NCBI GenBank assembly: GCA_947501555.1
Contig: CANMWG010000001.1
Span: forward strand, 1,054,001 to 1,118,000
Direction: 5' to 3'
DNA length: 64,000 bases
DNA from: an uncultured Paracoccaceae bacterium
GTDB lineage: Bacteria > Pseudomonadota > Alphaproteobacteria > Rhodobacterales > Rhodobacteraceae
The position numbers and the translations under genes were made by a program. The notes under the pieces are model-generated. The model worked only from the letters and a program-made list of their open reading frames with translations. It searched no databases and had not been told where the DNA came from. Numbering within the stretch: position 1 is the stretch's first letter; every line of letters begins with the position of its first letter. Below, in pieces: positions 9,755-19,207 of this stretch.

Positions 9755-10741
9755 ATGACCGACATCATCATTCGCAAGGCAGGTAAAGCAGGGCATATCA
9801 CCCTGAACCGACCCAAGGCACTCAACGCCCTAACCTGGGAGATGTGCCTGGCCATCGAAAAGGCGCTGGACGACTGGCACGACGATGCCGATGTGGCGCT
9901 TGTCATCATCGATGGCACGGGCGACCGGGCCTTCTGCTCAGGCGGCGACATCGCGGAAATGTACGCCACCGGCAAACGCGGCGATTACGACTACGGGCAA
10001 CGGTTCTGGCGCGATGAATATCGGCTGAACGCAAAAATCCACGGCTACCCCAAACCCATTGTGACCTTCCTGCAGGGGTTCACCATGGGCGGCGGGGTCG
10101 GCGTCGGATGTCACGGATCGCACCGGATCGTCTGCGAAAGTAGCCAAATCGCGATGCCAGAGTGCTCCATCGGCCTCGTGCCCGACGTGGGCGGATCGCT
10201 GATCCTCGCAAAAGCCCCCGGACATTGCGGTGAACTCCTGGGGCTCACTGGACAGCGAATGGACGCGGGCGACGCGATCTATGCAGGCTTTGCCGACCAT
10301 TTCGTACCCGAAGGCGACTGGGATGCTCTAAAGGCGCAACTAATCGCAACAGGCCACGCCAACATCCCGCAACACACGAAGCCCGACAGCCAATTGCAGG
10401 CTTGGCAACACGATATCGACGCCTTCTTCACCCAAGGCACCGACAGCCCCGCCGCCCAACAGGCGCAGAAACTGATGGGGCGGAACGCGCCGCTCGCCAT
10501 GGCAGTCTGCCGTCAGATCCTGGGCGCCGTACGCGCAAACCCCGACATCAAAACCGCCCTCGACCATGAATTCCGCTACACCTACCGTTGCGGCGCGCAG
10601 GGGGACTTTATCGAAGGGATCAGGGCCGCCATCATCGACCGGGACAAAGCCCCGAAATGGCAGCCCGCAACACCAGAACAAATCGCAGCCATGACCGCCC
10701 CCTTGGGCAAAGAGGCGCTGCAATGGGAGGAAACATCATGA
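9755..10741 (+). CDS. 3-hydroxyisobutyryl-CoA hydrolase (enoyl-CoA hydratase superfamily)
   Basis: Hydrolyses 3-hydroxyisobutyryl-CoA to 3-hydroxyisobutyrate in valine catabolism. The 328-residue crotonase-fold protein carries FCSGGDI (59-65), the oxyanion glycines GFTMGGGVG (108-116), and MPECSIGLVPDVGG (134-147) with catalytic Glu136 and Asp144, the pattern that separates HIBCH from ordinary enoyl-CoA hydratases. No separate methacrylyl-CoA hydratase gene is present here, so that step must be encoded elsewhere. The stop overlaps the mmsB start by four bases (ATGA). Confidence 0.92.
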   Translation: MTDIIIRKAGKAGHITLNRPKALNALTWEMCLAIEKALDDWHDDADVALVIIDGTGDRAFCSGGDIAEMYATGKRGDYDYGQRFWRDEYRLNAKIHGYPKPIVTFLQGFTMGGGVGVGCHGSHRIVCESSQIAMPECSIGLVPDVGGSLILAKAPGHCGELLGLTGQRMDAGDAIYAGFADHFVPEGDWDALKAQLIATGHANIPQHTKPDSQLQAWQHDIDAFFTQGTDSPAAQQAQKLMGRNAPLAMAVCRQILGAVRANPDIKTALDHEFRYTYRCGAQGDFIEGIRAAIIDRDKAPKWQPATPEQIAAMTAPLGKEALQWEETS

Positions 10742-11604
10742 AAATCGGCTTCATCGGACTGGGCAACATGGGCGCGCCCATGGCCGCAAATCTGGCAAAG
10801 GACCACGACGTCATAGGCTTTGACACCATGGCAAAACCCGACGGAATCAACATGGCGTCAAGTGCGGCCGAGGCCGCCAAAGACGCCGACGTCGTCATCA
10901 CCATGCTGCCAAACGGAGACATCCTGCGCGCCGTCGCCGCCGAAATCCATGCGGCTATGACACCCGGTGCGATCCACCTTGATTGCTCCACCGTCGACGT
11001 CGAAAGCGCGCGCGCCGTGGCCACACAGGCCGAAATGCAAGGGCTTCAGGCCATCGATGCCCCCGTCTCGGGTGGGATCGGCGGAGCAACAAACGGCACG
11101 CTGACCTTCATGGCAGGTGGGCCCGAGGCAGCCTTTGCAACCACCAAACCGCTCTTTGACATCATGGGGCAAAAGGCCGTGCATTGCGGCCCCGCAGGCA
11201 ACGGGCAAGCGGCCAAAATCTGCAACAATATGATCCTGGGGGTGACGATGATCGGCACCTGCGAAGCCTTCGTCTTGGCCGACAAACTGGGGCTCGACCG
11301 GCAAGCCATGTTCGACGTGGTCAGCACCTCATCGGGGTACAGCTGGACGATGAACGTCTACTGCCCCGCCCCCGGTGTGGGTCCGCAAAGCCCGGCAGAT
11401 AATGACTATCAACCCGGGTTCGCGGCAGAGCTGATGCTGAAAGACCTCCGGCTAAGCCAATTGGCCGCCGAAGGCGCAGACGCGGACACGCCGATGGGCG
11501 AAGCGGCAACCGCGCTTTTTGCGCAATTCGTAGAACAGGAAGACGGCGCAGGCAAAGACTTCTCAGCCATGCTGCCACGGTTTGAAAGGCGTCGGCGAAA
11601 TTAA
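10738..11604 (+). CDS. mmsB: 3-hydroxyisobutyrate dehydrogenase
   Basis: NAD-dependent oxidation of 3-hydroxyisobutyrate to methylmalonate semialdehyde, the substrate of MmsA. The 288-residue protein has the dinucleotide motif GLGNMGAPMA (7-16), the substrate-binding DAPVSGG (107-113) and the catalytic Lys160 in GNGQAAKICNN. The ATG at 10738, coupled to the preceding gene and preceded by GGGAGGAAA, is the true start; the frame open from 10588 is an overlap artefact. Last gene of the operon. Confidence 0.95.
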   Translation: MKIGFIGLGNMGAPMAANLAKDHDVIGFDTMAKPDGINMASSAAEAAKDADVVITMLPNGDILRAVAAEIHAAMTPGAIHLDCSTVDVESARAVATQAEMQGLQAIDAPVSGGIGGATNGTLTFMAGGPEAAFATTKPLFDIMGQKAVHCGPAGNGQAAKICNNMILGVTMIGTCEAFVLADKLGLDRQAMFDVVSTSSGYSWTMNVYCPAPGVGPQSPADNDYQPGFAAELMLKDLRLSQLAAEGADADTPMGEAATALFAQFVEQEDGAGKDFSAMLPRFERRRRN

Positions 11605-11696
11605 GCGCGAAATCAAAGACCTGTCATATTCTTCGCGACAGAACGGGGCCAGCACCCATATGACTGCAGACAGATTACGGGCGAAAGGAACAGGCG

Positions 11697-12728
11697 ATGT
11701 GGCCAATCACATCAAAGGAATTTGCTGATTGCTTGCAAGGGTTTAACATCGTCGATTGTTCGGTGCGGGACCGGAATATCTTCTACTTCATCGCACGCGA
11801 AGATTACACGCTATGGCCGACGAGCAAATGGGATTGCGACGCTGGCGATCCAGAGCCTTATGAAGAACAGCTTTGCAAAAATGTTGTAATCTATGTTCGT
11901 CCAAATTCTGTCGGTAAGCGTTGGACGCGGGACCAATACAGTGGTTATGACAGCTTTCTGTCTGGCATCGCGCACAAACCAAAGGCGCAACATATCGCGA
12001 TAACGTCCGATTCAAATTCTCAAAATATCAAAGCATTTGGCATTGGCAGTGGCGAAAGATTTAAGGAGCAACTGTACCGCGACCGACATCACGGCCCCAT
12101 ACGCGGCGGCGTGAGCAAGATGAAGACGATCGCAGGTTGGCTCTATCTCTGCGGTGGCAACAACACCGTGATCCGCCGCGAAGGGCCTGACAGCTGGCGG
12201 AATTTCTCTAAAGACATCCCAGATCCAGAGCGCGACGACTATCTGCATAACATGTTCCATGACATCGACGGTTTCGCCGAAGATGACATCTACTGCGTCG
12301 GCACAGATGGGCAGGTCTATCATTTCGACGGGCAAAACTGGTCCAAGCAGAGCTTTCCTGACACCTGTCACCTCTACACCGTTTGTTGCGGTGACGATGG
12401 CAAGGTCTATATCGGCGGCGCTGGCGGGGTGATGTACCAGGGGCGGCTGGGCAAATGGGCCAAGATCGCCACAATACCAACCACCCTGCCCCCAAAGGAC
12501 ATGGTCTGGTACGACGGCAAGGCCTGGGGGTGCAACGACTACGACGTCTGGACCATCGCGGATGGCAAGCCGGATTTGATCAACCTGCCGGGCGGGGTTG
12601 GCATGTGCAAAGGGTCCCTGTCCACAGCAGACGGTGTCTTGCTCATGGCCGGGCTTGGCGGCGCGGCATTTCTGGAAAACGGAGAGTGGAGTACTCTATG
12701 CCCCGGCGGCGATGCCGAAGTGCTCTAG
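11697..12728 (+). CDS. hypothetical protein, probably beta-propeller
   Basis: A 343-residue protein without signal peptide. From about residue 145 there are repeated short beta units spaced 35-45 residues apart (GWLYLCGGNNTV, DIYCVGTDGQV, GKVYIGGAGGV, GKAWGCNDYDV, GVLLMAGLGGA), the pattern of a propeller built from Kelch- or YVTN-like blades. The N-terminal ~140 residues are less regular and cysteine-containing. GAAAGGAACAGG precedes the start. No family or function is recognised; it is convergent with uvrA and unrelated to the valine operon. Confidence 0.72.
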   Translation: MWPITSKEFADCLQGFNIVDCSVRDRNIFYFIAREDYTLWPTSKWDCDAGDPEPYEEQLCKNVVIYVRPNSVGKRWTRDQYSGYDSFLSGIAHKPKAQHIAITSDSNSQNIKAFGIGSGERFKEQLYRDRHHGPIRGGVSKMKTIAGWLYLCGGNNTVIRREGPDSWRNFSKDIPDPERDDYLHNMFHDIDGFAEDDIYCVGTDGQVYHFDGQNWSKQSFPDTCHLYTVCCGDDGKVYIGGAGGVMYQGRLGKWAKIATIPTTLPPKDMVWYDGKAWGCNDYDVWTIADGKPDLINLPGGVGMCKGSLSTADGVLLMAGLGGAAFLENGEWSTLCPGGDAEVL

Positions 12729-12745
12729 CAGCAGCCGAACGGCAC

Positions 12746-12761
12746 CAGAGCTTTTGCTCTG
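12746..12761. terminator. short hairpin between convergent genes
   Basis: CAGAGC-TTTT-GCTCTG, a perfect six-base stem in the 46-base gap between two convergent genes. No U-tract on either side, so function as a terminator is uncertain. Confidence 0.35.
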
Positions 12762-12774
12762 CCCAACAAAAGAC

Positions 12775-15663
12775 CTACTCCGCCGCGACCTTCCGCGCAC
12801 CCAACATCTCTTTCAGATACCGCCCAGTATGGCTTTCGGCGACCTCGGCCACCTTCTCCGGCGTGCCTGTCGCTACGATCTGACCACCGCCATCGCCCCC
12901 CTCAGGGCCGATATCGATGATATGATCGGCGGTTTTCACCACGTCCAGATTATGCTCAATCACAATGACCGAGTTTCCCTGATCCACCAATTCATGCAAC
13001 ACTTCCAACAGCTTACGCACGTCCTCAAAGTGCAGACCCGTCGTCGGCTCATCCAGAATATACAGCGTACGCCCGGTGGACTGGCGCGCCAATTCCTTCG
13101 ATAGCTTCACCCGCTGCGCCTCGCCCCCTGACAGGGTCGTGGCCTGTTGGCCCACCTTGATATAGCCCAGCCCCACGCGCATCAGCGCATCCATCTTGGA
13201 CCGGATTGACGGCACCGCAGTAAAGAACGCCTGCGCATCTTCCACAGTCATATCAAGGACATCCGCGATGGACTTGCCCTTGAACTTAATCTCCAAAGTC
13301 TCGCGATTATAGCGCGCGCCCTTGCAGGTTTCGCAGGTCACATAGACATCGGGCAGAAAGTGCATTTCGATCTTAATGACACCGTCACCCTGACAGGCCT
13401 CGCAGCGGCCACCCTTGACGTTGAACGAAAAACGACCCGGCTTGTACCCGCGGGCCTTGGCCTCAGGCATGCCCGCAAACCATTCGCGGATGGGGGTAAA
13501 GGCACCGGTATAGGTCGCCGGGTTTGACCGTGGCGTACGGCCAATCGGGCGCTGATCAATGTCGATGACCTTATCAAGGTGTTCAAACCCTTTGATCGTC
13601 TCACAAGGCCCCGGCGTCTGGCGGGCGCCGTTCAACTTCATTGAGGCATTTTTGAACAGCGTCTCAATCGTCAACGTCGACTTCCCGCCGCCAGATACGC
13701 CGGTGACACAGACAAACTTCTGCAACGGAAAATCAGCCGTGACATTCTGCAGATTATTGCCCGTGGCCTTGACCACCGTCAGCTTTTTCCCTTTGCCCTT
13801 GCGGCGCTTCGCGGGCACTTCAATCTCGCGACTGCCAACCAAATATTGACCGGTCACAGAATCCGGATGATCCATGATCTCCTGCGGTGTGCCTTGGGCG
13901 ACCACTTGTCCGCCATGCACCCCCGCCCCCGGGCCAATATCAAACACATAATCCGCTTCGCGGATCGCTTCTTCGTCGTGTTCCACAACGAGCACAGTAT
14001 TGCCCTGATCGCGCAGGTTTTTCAGGGTCGTCAGCAGCCGGTCATTATCGCGCTGATGCAGACCGATCGAGGGCTCATCCAGCACATATAGCACCCCTTG
14101 CAGGCCCGATCCAATCTGCGACGCCAGCCTGATCCGCTGGCTTTCCCCACCCGACAACGTGCCCGAATTGCGCGACAAGGTCAGATATTCCAGCCCCACG
14201 TTGTTCAAAAAACCCAGCCGTTCGCGAATTTCCTTCAGGATCGCAACAGCAATCTCATTCTTTTGCTTGCTCAAGGCCTCAGGCACCGCATTGCACCAAT
14301 CATAGGCCTCTTTGATCGACATCTGGACCACCTGGCCCACATGCAAGCCGCCAATCTTCACAGCCAAGGCTTCCTCGCGCAACCGATACCCGCCACAAGT
14401 CCCGCAATTACGATTATTCTGATAATTTTCAAACTCTTCACGGATCCAATTGCTGTCCGTCTCGCGGTAACGGCGCTCCATATTGGGGATCACGCCTTCA
14501 AAGGCGCGCTCAACCTGATACACACGGCCGCCCTCATCATAGCGGAACTTGATCTCTTCTTTGCCGGACCCGCGCAAAAACACCTGCTGCACCTTGGGAT
14601 CAAGATCTTTCCACCGGGCATTCTTGTTAAAGCCGTAGTGCTTGGCGATCGCCTCGATAGTCTGCAAAAAATAGGGGCTTTTTCCCTTGCGCCACGGTGC
14701 TAAAGCACCATCGGCAATCTTCAACGTCACATCAGGGACAACCAAGGCCTCGTCAAAGAACAACTCAACACCCAAGCCGTCACAAGACGGGCAAGCCCCA
14801 AAGGGGGCGTTAAAGGAAAACAAACGCGGCTCAATCTCAGGGATGGTAAATCCAGACACCGGACAGGCAAAGTTTTCAGAAAACGTGATCCGGATCAGTT
14901 CTTCCCCCGAAGAGGACTCGTCAGAGCCCGATGAGGGCTTCGGCGCAGTCTCCAACACCGCAATACCATCGGCCAAATCCAAAGCTGTGCGGAAACTATC
15001 CGCCAACCGGGTTTCTAGCCCTTCACGGACAACAATCCGGTCCACCACCACATCAATGTCATGGCGGAATTTCTTGTCCAGCGTCGGCGGCTCATCCAAC
15101 TCATAGAATTCGCCATCCACCTTCACCCGCTGAAACCCTTGCTTGCGCAGCTCAAGGAATTCCTTGCGATATTCACCCTTACGGTCACGAATAATCGGGG
15201 CCAACAGATAGCCGCGGGTCCCCTCCTCCAACGCCATGACACGGTCAACCATATCCTGCACCTGCTGGGCCTCAATCGGCAGGCCAGTGGCCGGCGAAAA
15301 GGGCGTCCCTGCACGGGCAAAGAGCAGACGCAAATAGTCGTAAATCTCGGTAATCGTCCCGACTGTCGACCGGGGGTTCTTTGACGTGGTCTTCTGCTCA
15401 ATCGAAATCGCTGGAGACAGACCGCTGATGTGATCAACGTCAGGCTTTTCCATCATATCCAAAAATTGACGCGCATAAGCCGACAGCGATTCCACATAAC
15501 GACGCTGGCCTTCAGCATAGATCGTGTCAAAGGCCAAAGACGACTTACCCGACCCCGACAGCCCGGTAATCACAACCAACTGATCGCGGGGAATATCGAC
15601 ATCGATGCTCTTTAGGTTGTGTTCGCGCGCGCCGCGCACTTCGATGTTTTTCAACTCGGCCAT
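12775..15663 (-). CDS. uvrA: excinuclease ABC subunit A
   Basis: Damage-recognition ATPase of nucleotide excision repair. The 962-residue protein has both ABC modules: Walker [10 protein letters not shown] near the N-terminus and GVSGGGKST in the second half, and signatures [12 protein letters not shown] and [11 protein letters not shown]. Zinc-finger cysteines (CPSCDGLG in the first half, CEACQGDG and CETCKGAR in the second) are intact. The start at 15663 (MAELKNIEV) matches the family; the 18-residue upstream extension in frame is not credible. A near-consensus LexA box lies upstream. Confidence 0.97.
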   Translation of the reverse strand: MAELKNIEVRGAREHNLKSIDVDIPRDQLVVITGLSGSGKSSLAFDTIYAEGQRRYVESLSAYARQFLDMMEKPDVDHISGLSPAISIEQKTTSKNPRSTVGTITEIYDYLRLLFARAGTPFSPATGLPIEAQQVQDMVDRVMALEEGTRGYLLAPIIRDRKGEYRKEFLELRKQGFQRVKVDGEFYELDEPPTLDKKFRHDIDVVVDRIVVREGLETRLADSFRTALDLADGIAVLETAPKPSSGSDESSSGEELIRITFSENFACPVSGFTIPEIEPRLFSFNAPFGACPSCDGLGVELFFDEALVVPDVTLKIADGALAPWRKGKSPYFLQTIEAIAKHYGFNKNARWKDLDPKVQQVFLRGSGKEEIKFRYDEGGRVYQVERAFEGVIPNMERRYRETDSNWIREEFENYQNNRNCGTCGGYRLREEALAVKIGGLHVGQVVQMSIKEAYDWCNAVPEALSKQKNEIAVAILKEIRERLGFLNNVGLEYLTLSRNSGTLSGGESQRIRLASQIGSGLQGVLYVLDEPSIGLHQRDNDRLLTTLKNLRDQGNTVLVVEHDEEAIREADYVFDIGPGAGVHGGQVVAQGTPQEIMDHPDSVTGQYLVGSREIEVPAKRRKGKGKKLTVVKATGNNLQNVTADFPLQKFVCVTGVSGGGKSTLTIETLFKNASMKLNGARQTPGPCETIKGFEHLDKVIDIDQRPIGRTPRSNPATYTGAFTPIREWFAGMPEAKARGYKPGRFSFNVKGGRCEACQGDGVIKIEMHFLPDVYVTCETCKGARYNRETLEIKFKGKSIADVLDMTVEDAQAFFTAVPSIRSKMDALMRVGLGYIKVGQQATTLSGGEAQRVKLSKELARQSTGRTLYILDEPTTGLHFEDVRKLLEVLHELVDQGNSVIVIEHNLDVVKTADHIIDIGPEGGDGGGQIVATGTPEKVAEVAESHTGRYLKEMLGARKVAAE

Positions 15664-15728
15664 GTGACACCCCAATATCCTGACTTTGGACATATTGCGT
15701 CCTGAGGTGTTTTCCAATGAAAAAATGT

Positions 15729-15743
15729 GAACAAAGCATAAAC
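15729..15743 (-). promoter_or_regulatory. LexA-like box upstream of uvrA
   Basis: GAAC-N7-AAAC on the plus strand, i.e. GTTT-N7-GTTC on the uvrA strand, 66-80 bases before the start codon. The alphaproteobacterial (Rhodobacter-type) SOS box is GTTC-N7-GTTC, so this has one mismatch. Placement in front of uvrA makes SOS control likely; it is an inference from sequence similarity. Confidence 0.5.
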
Positions 15744-15878
15744 ATTTAAAATCTGCGTTGCAACATTGGCCGGGACTCGCCGATCAGGGGGTGCGTCGCA
15801 ATTTGGACGCGGACGCGTCACAATTTTGCCTATACTGCAGTTGCAGAAACCTCCTGACCTGACGTCAAGATAGAAGCT

Positions 15879-16937
15879 ATGAAGTTCCAAAAGCCACTTA
15901 CTTTATTGACTGCCGTATCTGGCAGCAAGCTGTCAGCGCACGAAGCATGGGTGTTATCTCCCAGCGAGTACGCTGCACTTGCAGCGGAACCCGTGCCCGA
16001 GATTTTTCTGTCCTCCACCACACTCTTGTGTGCCTCTGTGGTAGCAATGTTCATGGTCGCCTTTGCACTCTGGCTGCAAAGCTATCTGGCCTCATACGAA
16101 GAAAGGCTCTCGCAGTTTCTGCCATTGCTTGGGCTTCGGATCGGCGGGCCCTTGTTACGGTTGGGATTGGCCGTGCCCATCGGGCTTGGGGCGCTTGGCG
16201 GATTGCCACGACATGGCACCGAAAGATGGGCGGAACCGACATTTCTGGTGCCCGATATGCAGATCAGCAGCATGCCCGGCTATGAAACGCTGTGCTTCTT
16301 TAGCTTGCTCACTGCCGGGTTGCTTGTGGTGGGGCTGTGGACACGCGTTGCTGCGCTGCTTGTGATCCTGCTGACGTTGGCAGGCGGGCAGCTTTTTGGC
16401 GCTGTATTTATCTACTGCTATGCGGCGCATTTCATTGCACCGGCTTTGGTGCTTATGTGGATCGGACCCGGTCCGCTCAGCGTTGATTGGCATTTCAGCA
16501 AAACACGACCGCAAATGTGGGGACGGCTCGATTTCGTTTGGCCCGTCATCATGCTGATGACCGGAGCAACCTTTGTTTATCTGTCCTTGTCGATCAAATT
16601 GGCGCATCCCACGCTGCTGATTGCCATTCTTGAGCACGGGAACCTGGATCAATTGGGCATCCCGCTGGCATGGGTCGCGCTGGTGATGATGGGGGTCGAA
16701 TTGATCGCAGGGCTGCTCTTGATGATGGGGCATCTGGTGCGCCCTATTGGATTGTTTTTGATCAGTGCATTCACGTTCTTCTCGGTGATCTTGGGTGAAA
16801 CGCCGCTGTTTCATGCCAACCTTTACGCGTTAACATTCATGCTGGTGCTCTTCGGGGCTCAGCCTGCAGCGGACAACCTAAGGAAACTGCAATGGCGCGT
16901 TTTTCACCCATCGTTGCTGCATCCCTCACTGGATTGA
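15879..16937 (+). CDS. DoxX-like polytopic membrane protein
   Basis: A 352-residue integral membrane protein with about eight hydrophobic segments (first near residues 45-70, then 90-105, 130-155, 157-190, 215-240, 250-275, 280-300, 305-325). The layout of short helices with Gly-rich turns resembles DoxX/SURF4-type proteins. It overlaps the next gene by 46 bases in another frame, which suggests tight co-expression. The first ~40 residues lack a cleavable signal peptide. Function unknown; the family assignment is tentative. Confidence 0.72.
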   Translation: MKFQKPLTLLTAVSGSKLSAHEAWVLSPSEYAALAAEPVPEIFLSSTTLLCASVVAMFMVAFALWLQSYLASYEERLSQFLPLLGLRIGGPLLRLGLAVPIGLGALGGLPRHGTERWAEPTFLVPDMQISSMPGYETLCFFSLLTAGLLVVGLWTRVAALLVILLTLAGGQLFGAVFIYCYAAHFIAPALVLMWIGPGPLSVDWHFSKTRPQMWGRLDFVWPVIMLMTGATFVYLSLSIKLAHPTLLIAILEHGNLDQLGIPLAWVALVMMGVELIAGLLLMMGHLVRPIGLFLISAFTFFSVILGETPLFHANLYALTFMLVLFGAQPAADNLRKLQWRVFHPSLLHPSLD

Positions 16938-17338
16938 CGATGGCCACTGTCAGCCTCGGCTTGCCCGAGCAGCTGCGCGATCCGTCATTACCGCCTTCAC
17001 TATTCTTGGAACTCGACGAAAGCGCACCCAAGCCCACAATCTCGGTCTCGGCGACGCGCGTTGGGCAAGGCTGGCGGTTAGAGTTTGAGACGGAAAACTG
17101 GATCTTTTCAGACCTCTGCGGCCGAACCAAACCGGTTGTGACCGAAGGGCACGCCCATGTCTTTGCGGGTGACAACAAGATTGGGATGGCCACCCTGCCC
17201 GTCTTCTTTATTGATGACCTCCCCGACAACGAGACACATGAAATCACCGTCTCACTCAGGGGGCCGGACCACCGGGTGCTTGTTACAGACGGAGAGGTGA
17301 TTTCAGCACAGGTTACGCTCCCCGCACAGGCAGGTTAA
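16892..17338 (+). CDS. small exported protein with HAHVF motif
   Basis: A 148-residue protein with an N-terminal hydrophobic export signal (about residues 8-25). The mature part is beta-rich and includes GHAHVFAGDNKIG near residue 87, a pattern seen in small periplasmic domains that are found with copper or membrane proteins. AAGGAAA precedes the ATG. It starts inside the end of the membrane-protein gene (46-base overlap), so the two probably act together at the membrane. No specific function can be given. Confidence 0.7.
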   Translation: MARFSPIVAASLTGLTMATVSLGLPEQLRDPSLPPSLFLELDESAPKPTISVSATRVGQGWRLEFETENWIFSDLCGRTKPVVTEGHAHVFAGDNKIGMATLPVFFIDDLPDNETHEITVSLRGPDHRVLVTDGEVISAQVTLPAQAG

Positions 17339-17356
17339 GGTCAGGCAGGCTAAGGT
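17327..17356 (+). repeat. 15-bp tandem duplication across a stop codon
   Basis: CAGGCAGGTTAAGGT followed directly by CAGGCAGGCTAAGGT (one mismatch). The first copy contains the TAA stop of the upstream gene; the second lies after it. Confidence 0.6.
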
Positions 17357-17368
17357 CAGGACCTGTCG

Positions 17369-18853
17369 CTATTGATCCTCCATGACCCGGGCATCTTTTA
17401 TCTGCACCTCGGCCCAGCCGTCACCATGGTGATAGGCGCCAAAGCGGAAATGACGGAAATTCGTCTCGGCGTCAGAATATTTATAATCAGGGTCGACGAA
17501 ACGGCCGATCACTTCACCATCCTGATGGATCTCAACGGTGGCACCTTCACGGGCGTTTGTGCGGGTCACGATGTCAAATTCAGACCCTATTTCGACGCTG
17601 GCAAGCACAGTCGTGACACCATCACGGCGTTGGTCAATGACCACCTCGCCATTGCGTGCGGTCGCATTCACCAGCATCTCAGGATAGGCGCTGTCGGGTC
17701 GGTTGCCGGTGCTGAGGATCTGGAAAATGGTCGTGTTATCAGCGTCATCGATCCGGTACGTGGCGGCAAAGGTCTGGTTGGGGTCGGTGGCCGCCCGCGA
17801 AAACACAGCCTCCGCACGGGCATCCAGGCTGGCATTCCCCGGTTGCTGACCTTCGAGCACCCGGAATTCCATCCACTCACCGTTCTGGGTGAAACCACGG
17901 CTTGCGGGCTCGCGGTCGTCGATTGTGGGCGTGGCATCAATCACACGCAGATCGCGGTCCAGCAGGCTGCCATCGGGGATACCGTCATTGGATTGATCAG
18001 CCTCCACATCAAAGTTGAACGTATCGGTATCCAGCTTGGTCCCGCTGACGTTCTGGCCGGTAAAGGCCTCAATGATCAGCTGATAACCCCCGTCGTCCAG
18101 TTCCATACCGCCCAGGAAATCGCCGCCATTGTCACCAAACAGGGCGTAAGGGGCGATACCTTCGACCTTGCTGACACCATCAAAGGTCAGTCTCACGCTG
18201 CCGATTTGGTTGGCAAAGGCTGGGTCATCGGCCGAAACACTCAGTGTCACATCACGACCAGCGATCAAGTCTTCGGGAATGTCATCGCCATTGTCGATTG
18301 TCGCAATGACCTGATCTGTTGCGGTATCAATCAGCTCAACCGTGAAATCCGTATTCTGGACCACCGCCGGTGCGGGGGTCACAGGTTCAGACGGCTCTTC
18401 CACGGGCTCTGGCTCACTGGCGGGCGGCGTGACATCAACATCAGGCGTATTTCCGACGGCCGCGTTGGCGCTGTTCAGTTGGGCCGCTGATACCAACCCG
18501 GTATCGGCATCAGGTGCGATATCAACCCGGCCATCCCCACGGATTTTGAATTCAAACTCTGTGTCGCCATCATCAATGATGCGCATCTGGCCATTGTCAC
18601 CCAAAACAGCCCAATTGGCATGCAGGGCAAGGTCATCGCGACCATCCACCAACAGGGTGCCGTTAATCACAAGACCATTGATACGGACAAAATTATCAGC
18701 ATCACCGTCAAAAATCACGACCTGATCCTCTGCAATCGTCACGTCATGCCGGCTGAAACGGTCCGCATATAGATCCGACCACAGGCCAACGTCAGCTTCA
18801 AGGTCTTGCAGATCGCTCAACGTCAAGGCGGTTACATCGTCAAAGATATCCAT
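17369..18853 (-). CDS. G8-like / polysaccharide-lyase-like multidomain protein
   Basis: A 494-residue acidic protein without Sec signal. Residues ~25-115 resemble a G8 domain (HDVTIAEDQ, then GLVINGTLLVDG and LHANWAVLG). A Pro/Glu-rich linker (~140-165) leads to an Ig-like beta sandwich (~168-285) of a type common in marine extracellular proteins. The C-terminal ~190 residues resemble a jelly-roll polysaccharide lyase (PL7/alginate-lyase-2 kind), ending in FRFGAYHHGDGWAEVQIKDARV-like strands; catalytic residues cannot be confirmed by eye. The start at 18853 is preferred to 18919. Probably acts on or binds an algal polysaccharide outside the cell, but the export route is unclear. All domain calls are from pattern memory. 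Confidence 0.6.
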   Translation of the reverse strand: MDIFDDVTALTLSDLQDLEADVGLWSDLYADRFSRHDVTIAEDQVVIFDGDADNFVRINGLVINGTLLVDGRDDLALHANWAVLGDNGQMRIIDDGDTEFEFKIRGDGRVDIAPDADTGLVSAAQLNSANAAVGNTPDVDVTPPASEPEPVEEPSEPVTPAPAVVQNTDFTVELIDTATDQVIATIDNGDDIPEDLIAGRDVTLSVSADDPAFANQIGSVRLTFDGVSKVEGIAPYALFGDNGGDFLGGMELDDGGYQLIIEAFTGQNVSGTKLDTDTFNFDVEADQSNDGIPDGSLLDRDLRVIDATPTIDDREPASRGFTQNGEWMEFRVLEGQQPGNASLDARAEAVFSRAATDPNQTFAATYRIDDADNTTIFQILSTGNRPDSAYPEMLVNATARNGEVVIDQRRDGVTTVLASVEIGSEFDIVTRTNAREGATVEIHQDGEVIGRFVDPDYKYSDAETNFRHFRFGAYHHGDGWAEVQIKDARVMEDQ

Positions 18854-19207
18854 TCGGCTTTCCTTGTGGTGGTAGTGCCCTCTCAGGCGAAAAGCGACGA
18901 AACAGGCCGCACGCGACAAAGACAGACCGGTGCGATGAACGATTAACCCTTGCGTGACACAGCAGCCAAACCTCTAGGGTCGCATGCGGACGTCGACGCA
19001 TCACTCCAAAATCAAGTCCCACCTTACGCCGTAACGTATGCATAAGTGATGTGGGCGAAATTGGTTTCGTCGGAGCCCAAAAAACAAGCCGCTTTCTGCC
19101 GAACTGGAAAGCCGTTCGGCAAATTCCTTCTGATCATCATTCTGTAAAAGAAAAGGCCCGGCTGCATTGGTGCAACCGGGCCCTTATTCGGCGTCGTTAC
19201 GGGCGAA
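18854..19207. other. 354-base intergenic region
   Basis: Holds the upstream region of the G8/lyase-like gene and, at its right end, the terminator of the LysM gene. No further gene or strong promoter motif was recognised. Confidence 0.5.
19151..19183 (-). terminator. intrinsic terminator of the LysM/SBP gene
   Basis: On the minus strand GGGCCCGGTTGCA and TGCAGCCGGGCC form a strong stem (one mismatch) with a four-base loop, followed by TTTTCTTTT. It begins about 25 bases after the stop codon. Confidence 0.85.

Noticed and set aside
17372..18490. Plus-strand frame of 372 codons opposite the G8/lyase-like gene
   Set aside because: Considered because the minus-strand protein has no signal peptide. 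The minus strand shows domain patterns and a sensible start, the plus frame does not.
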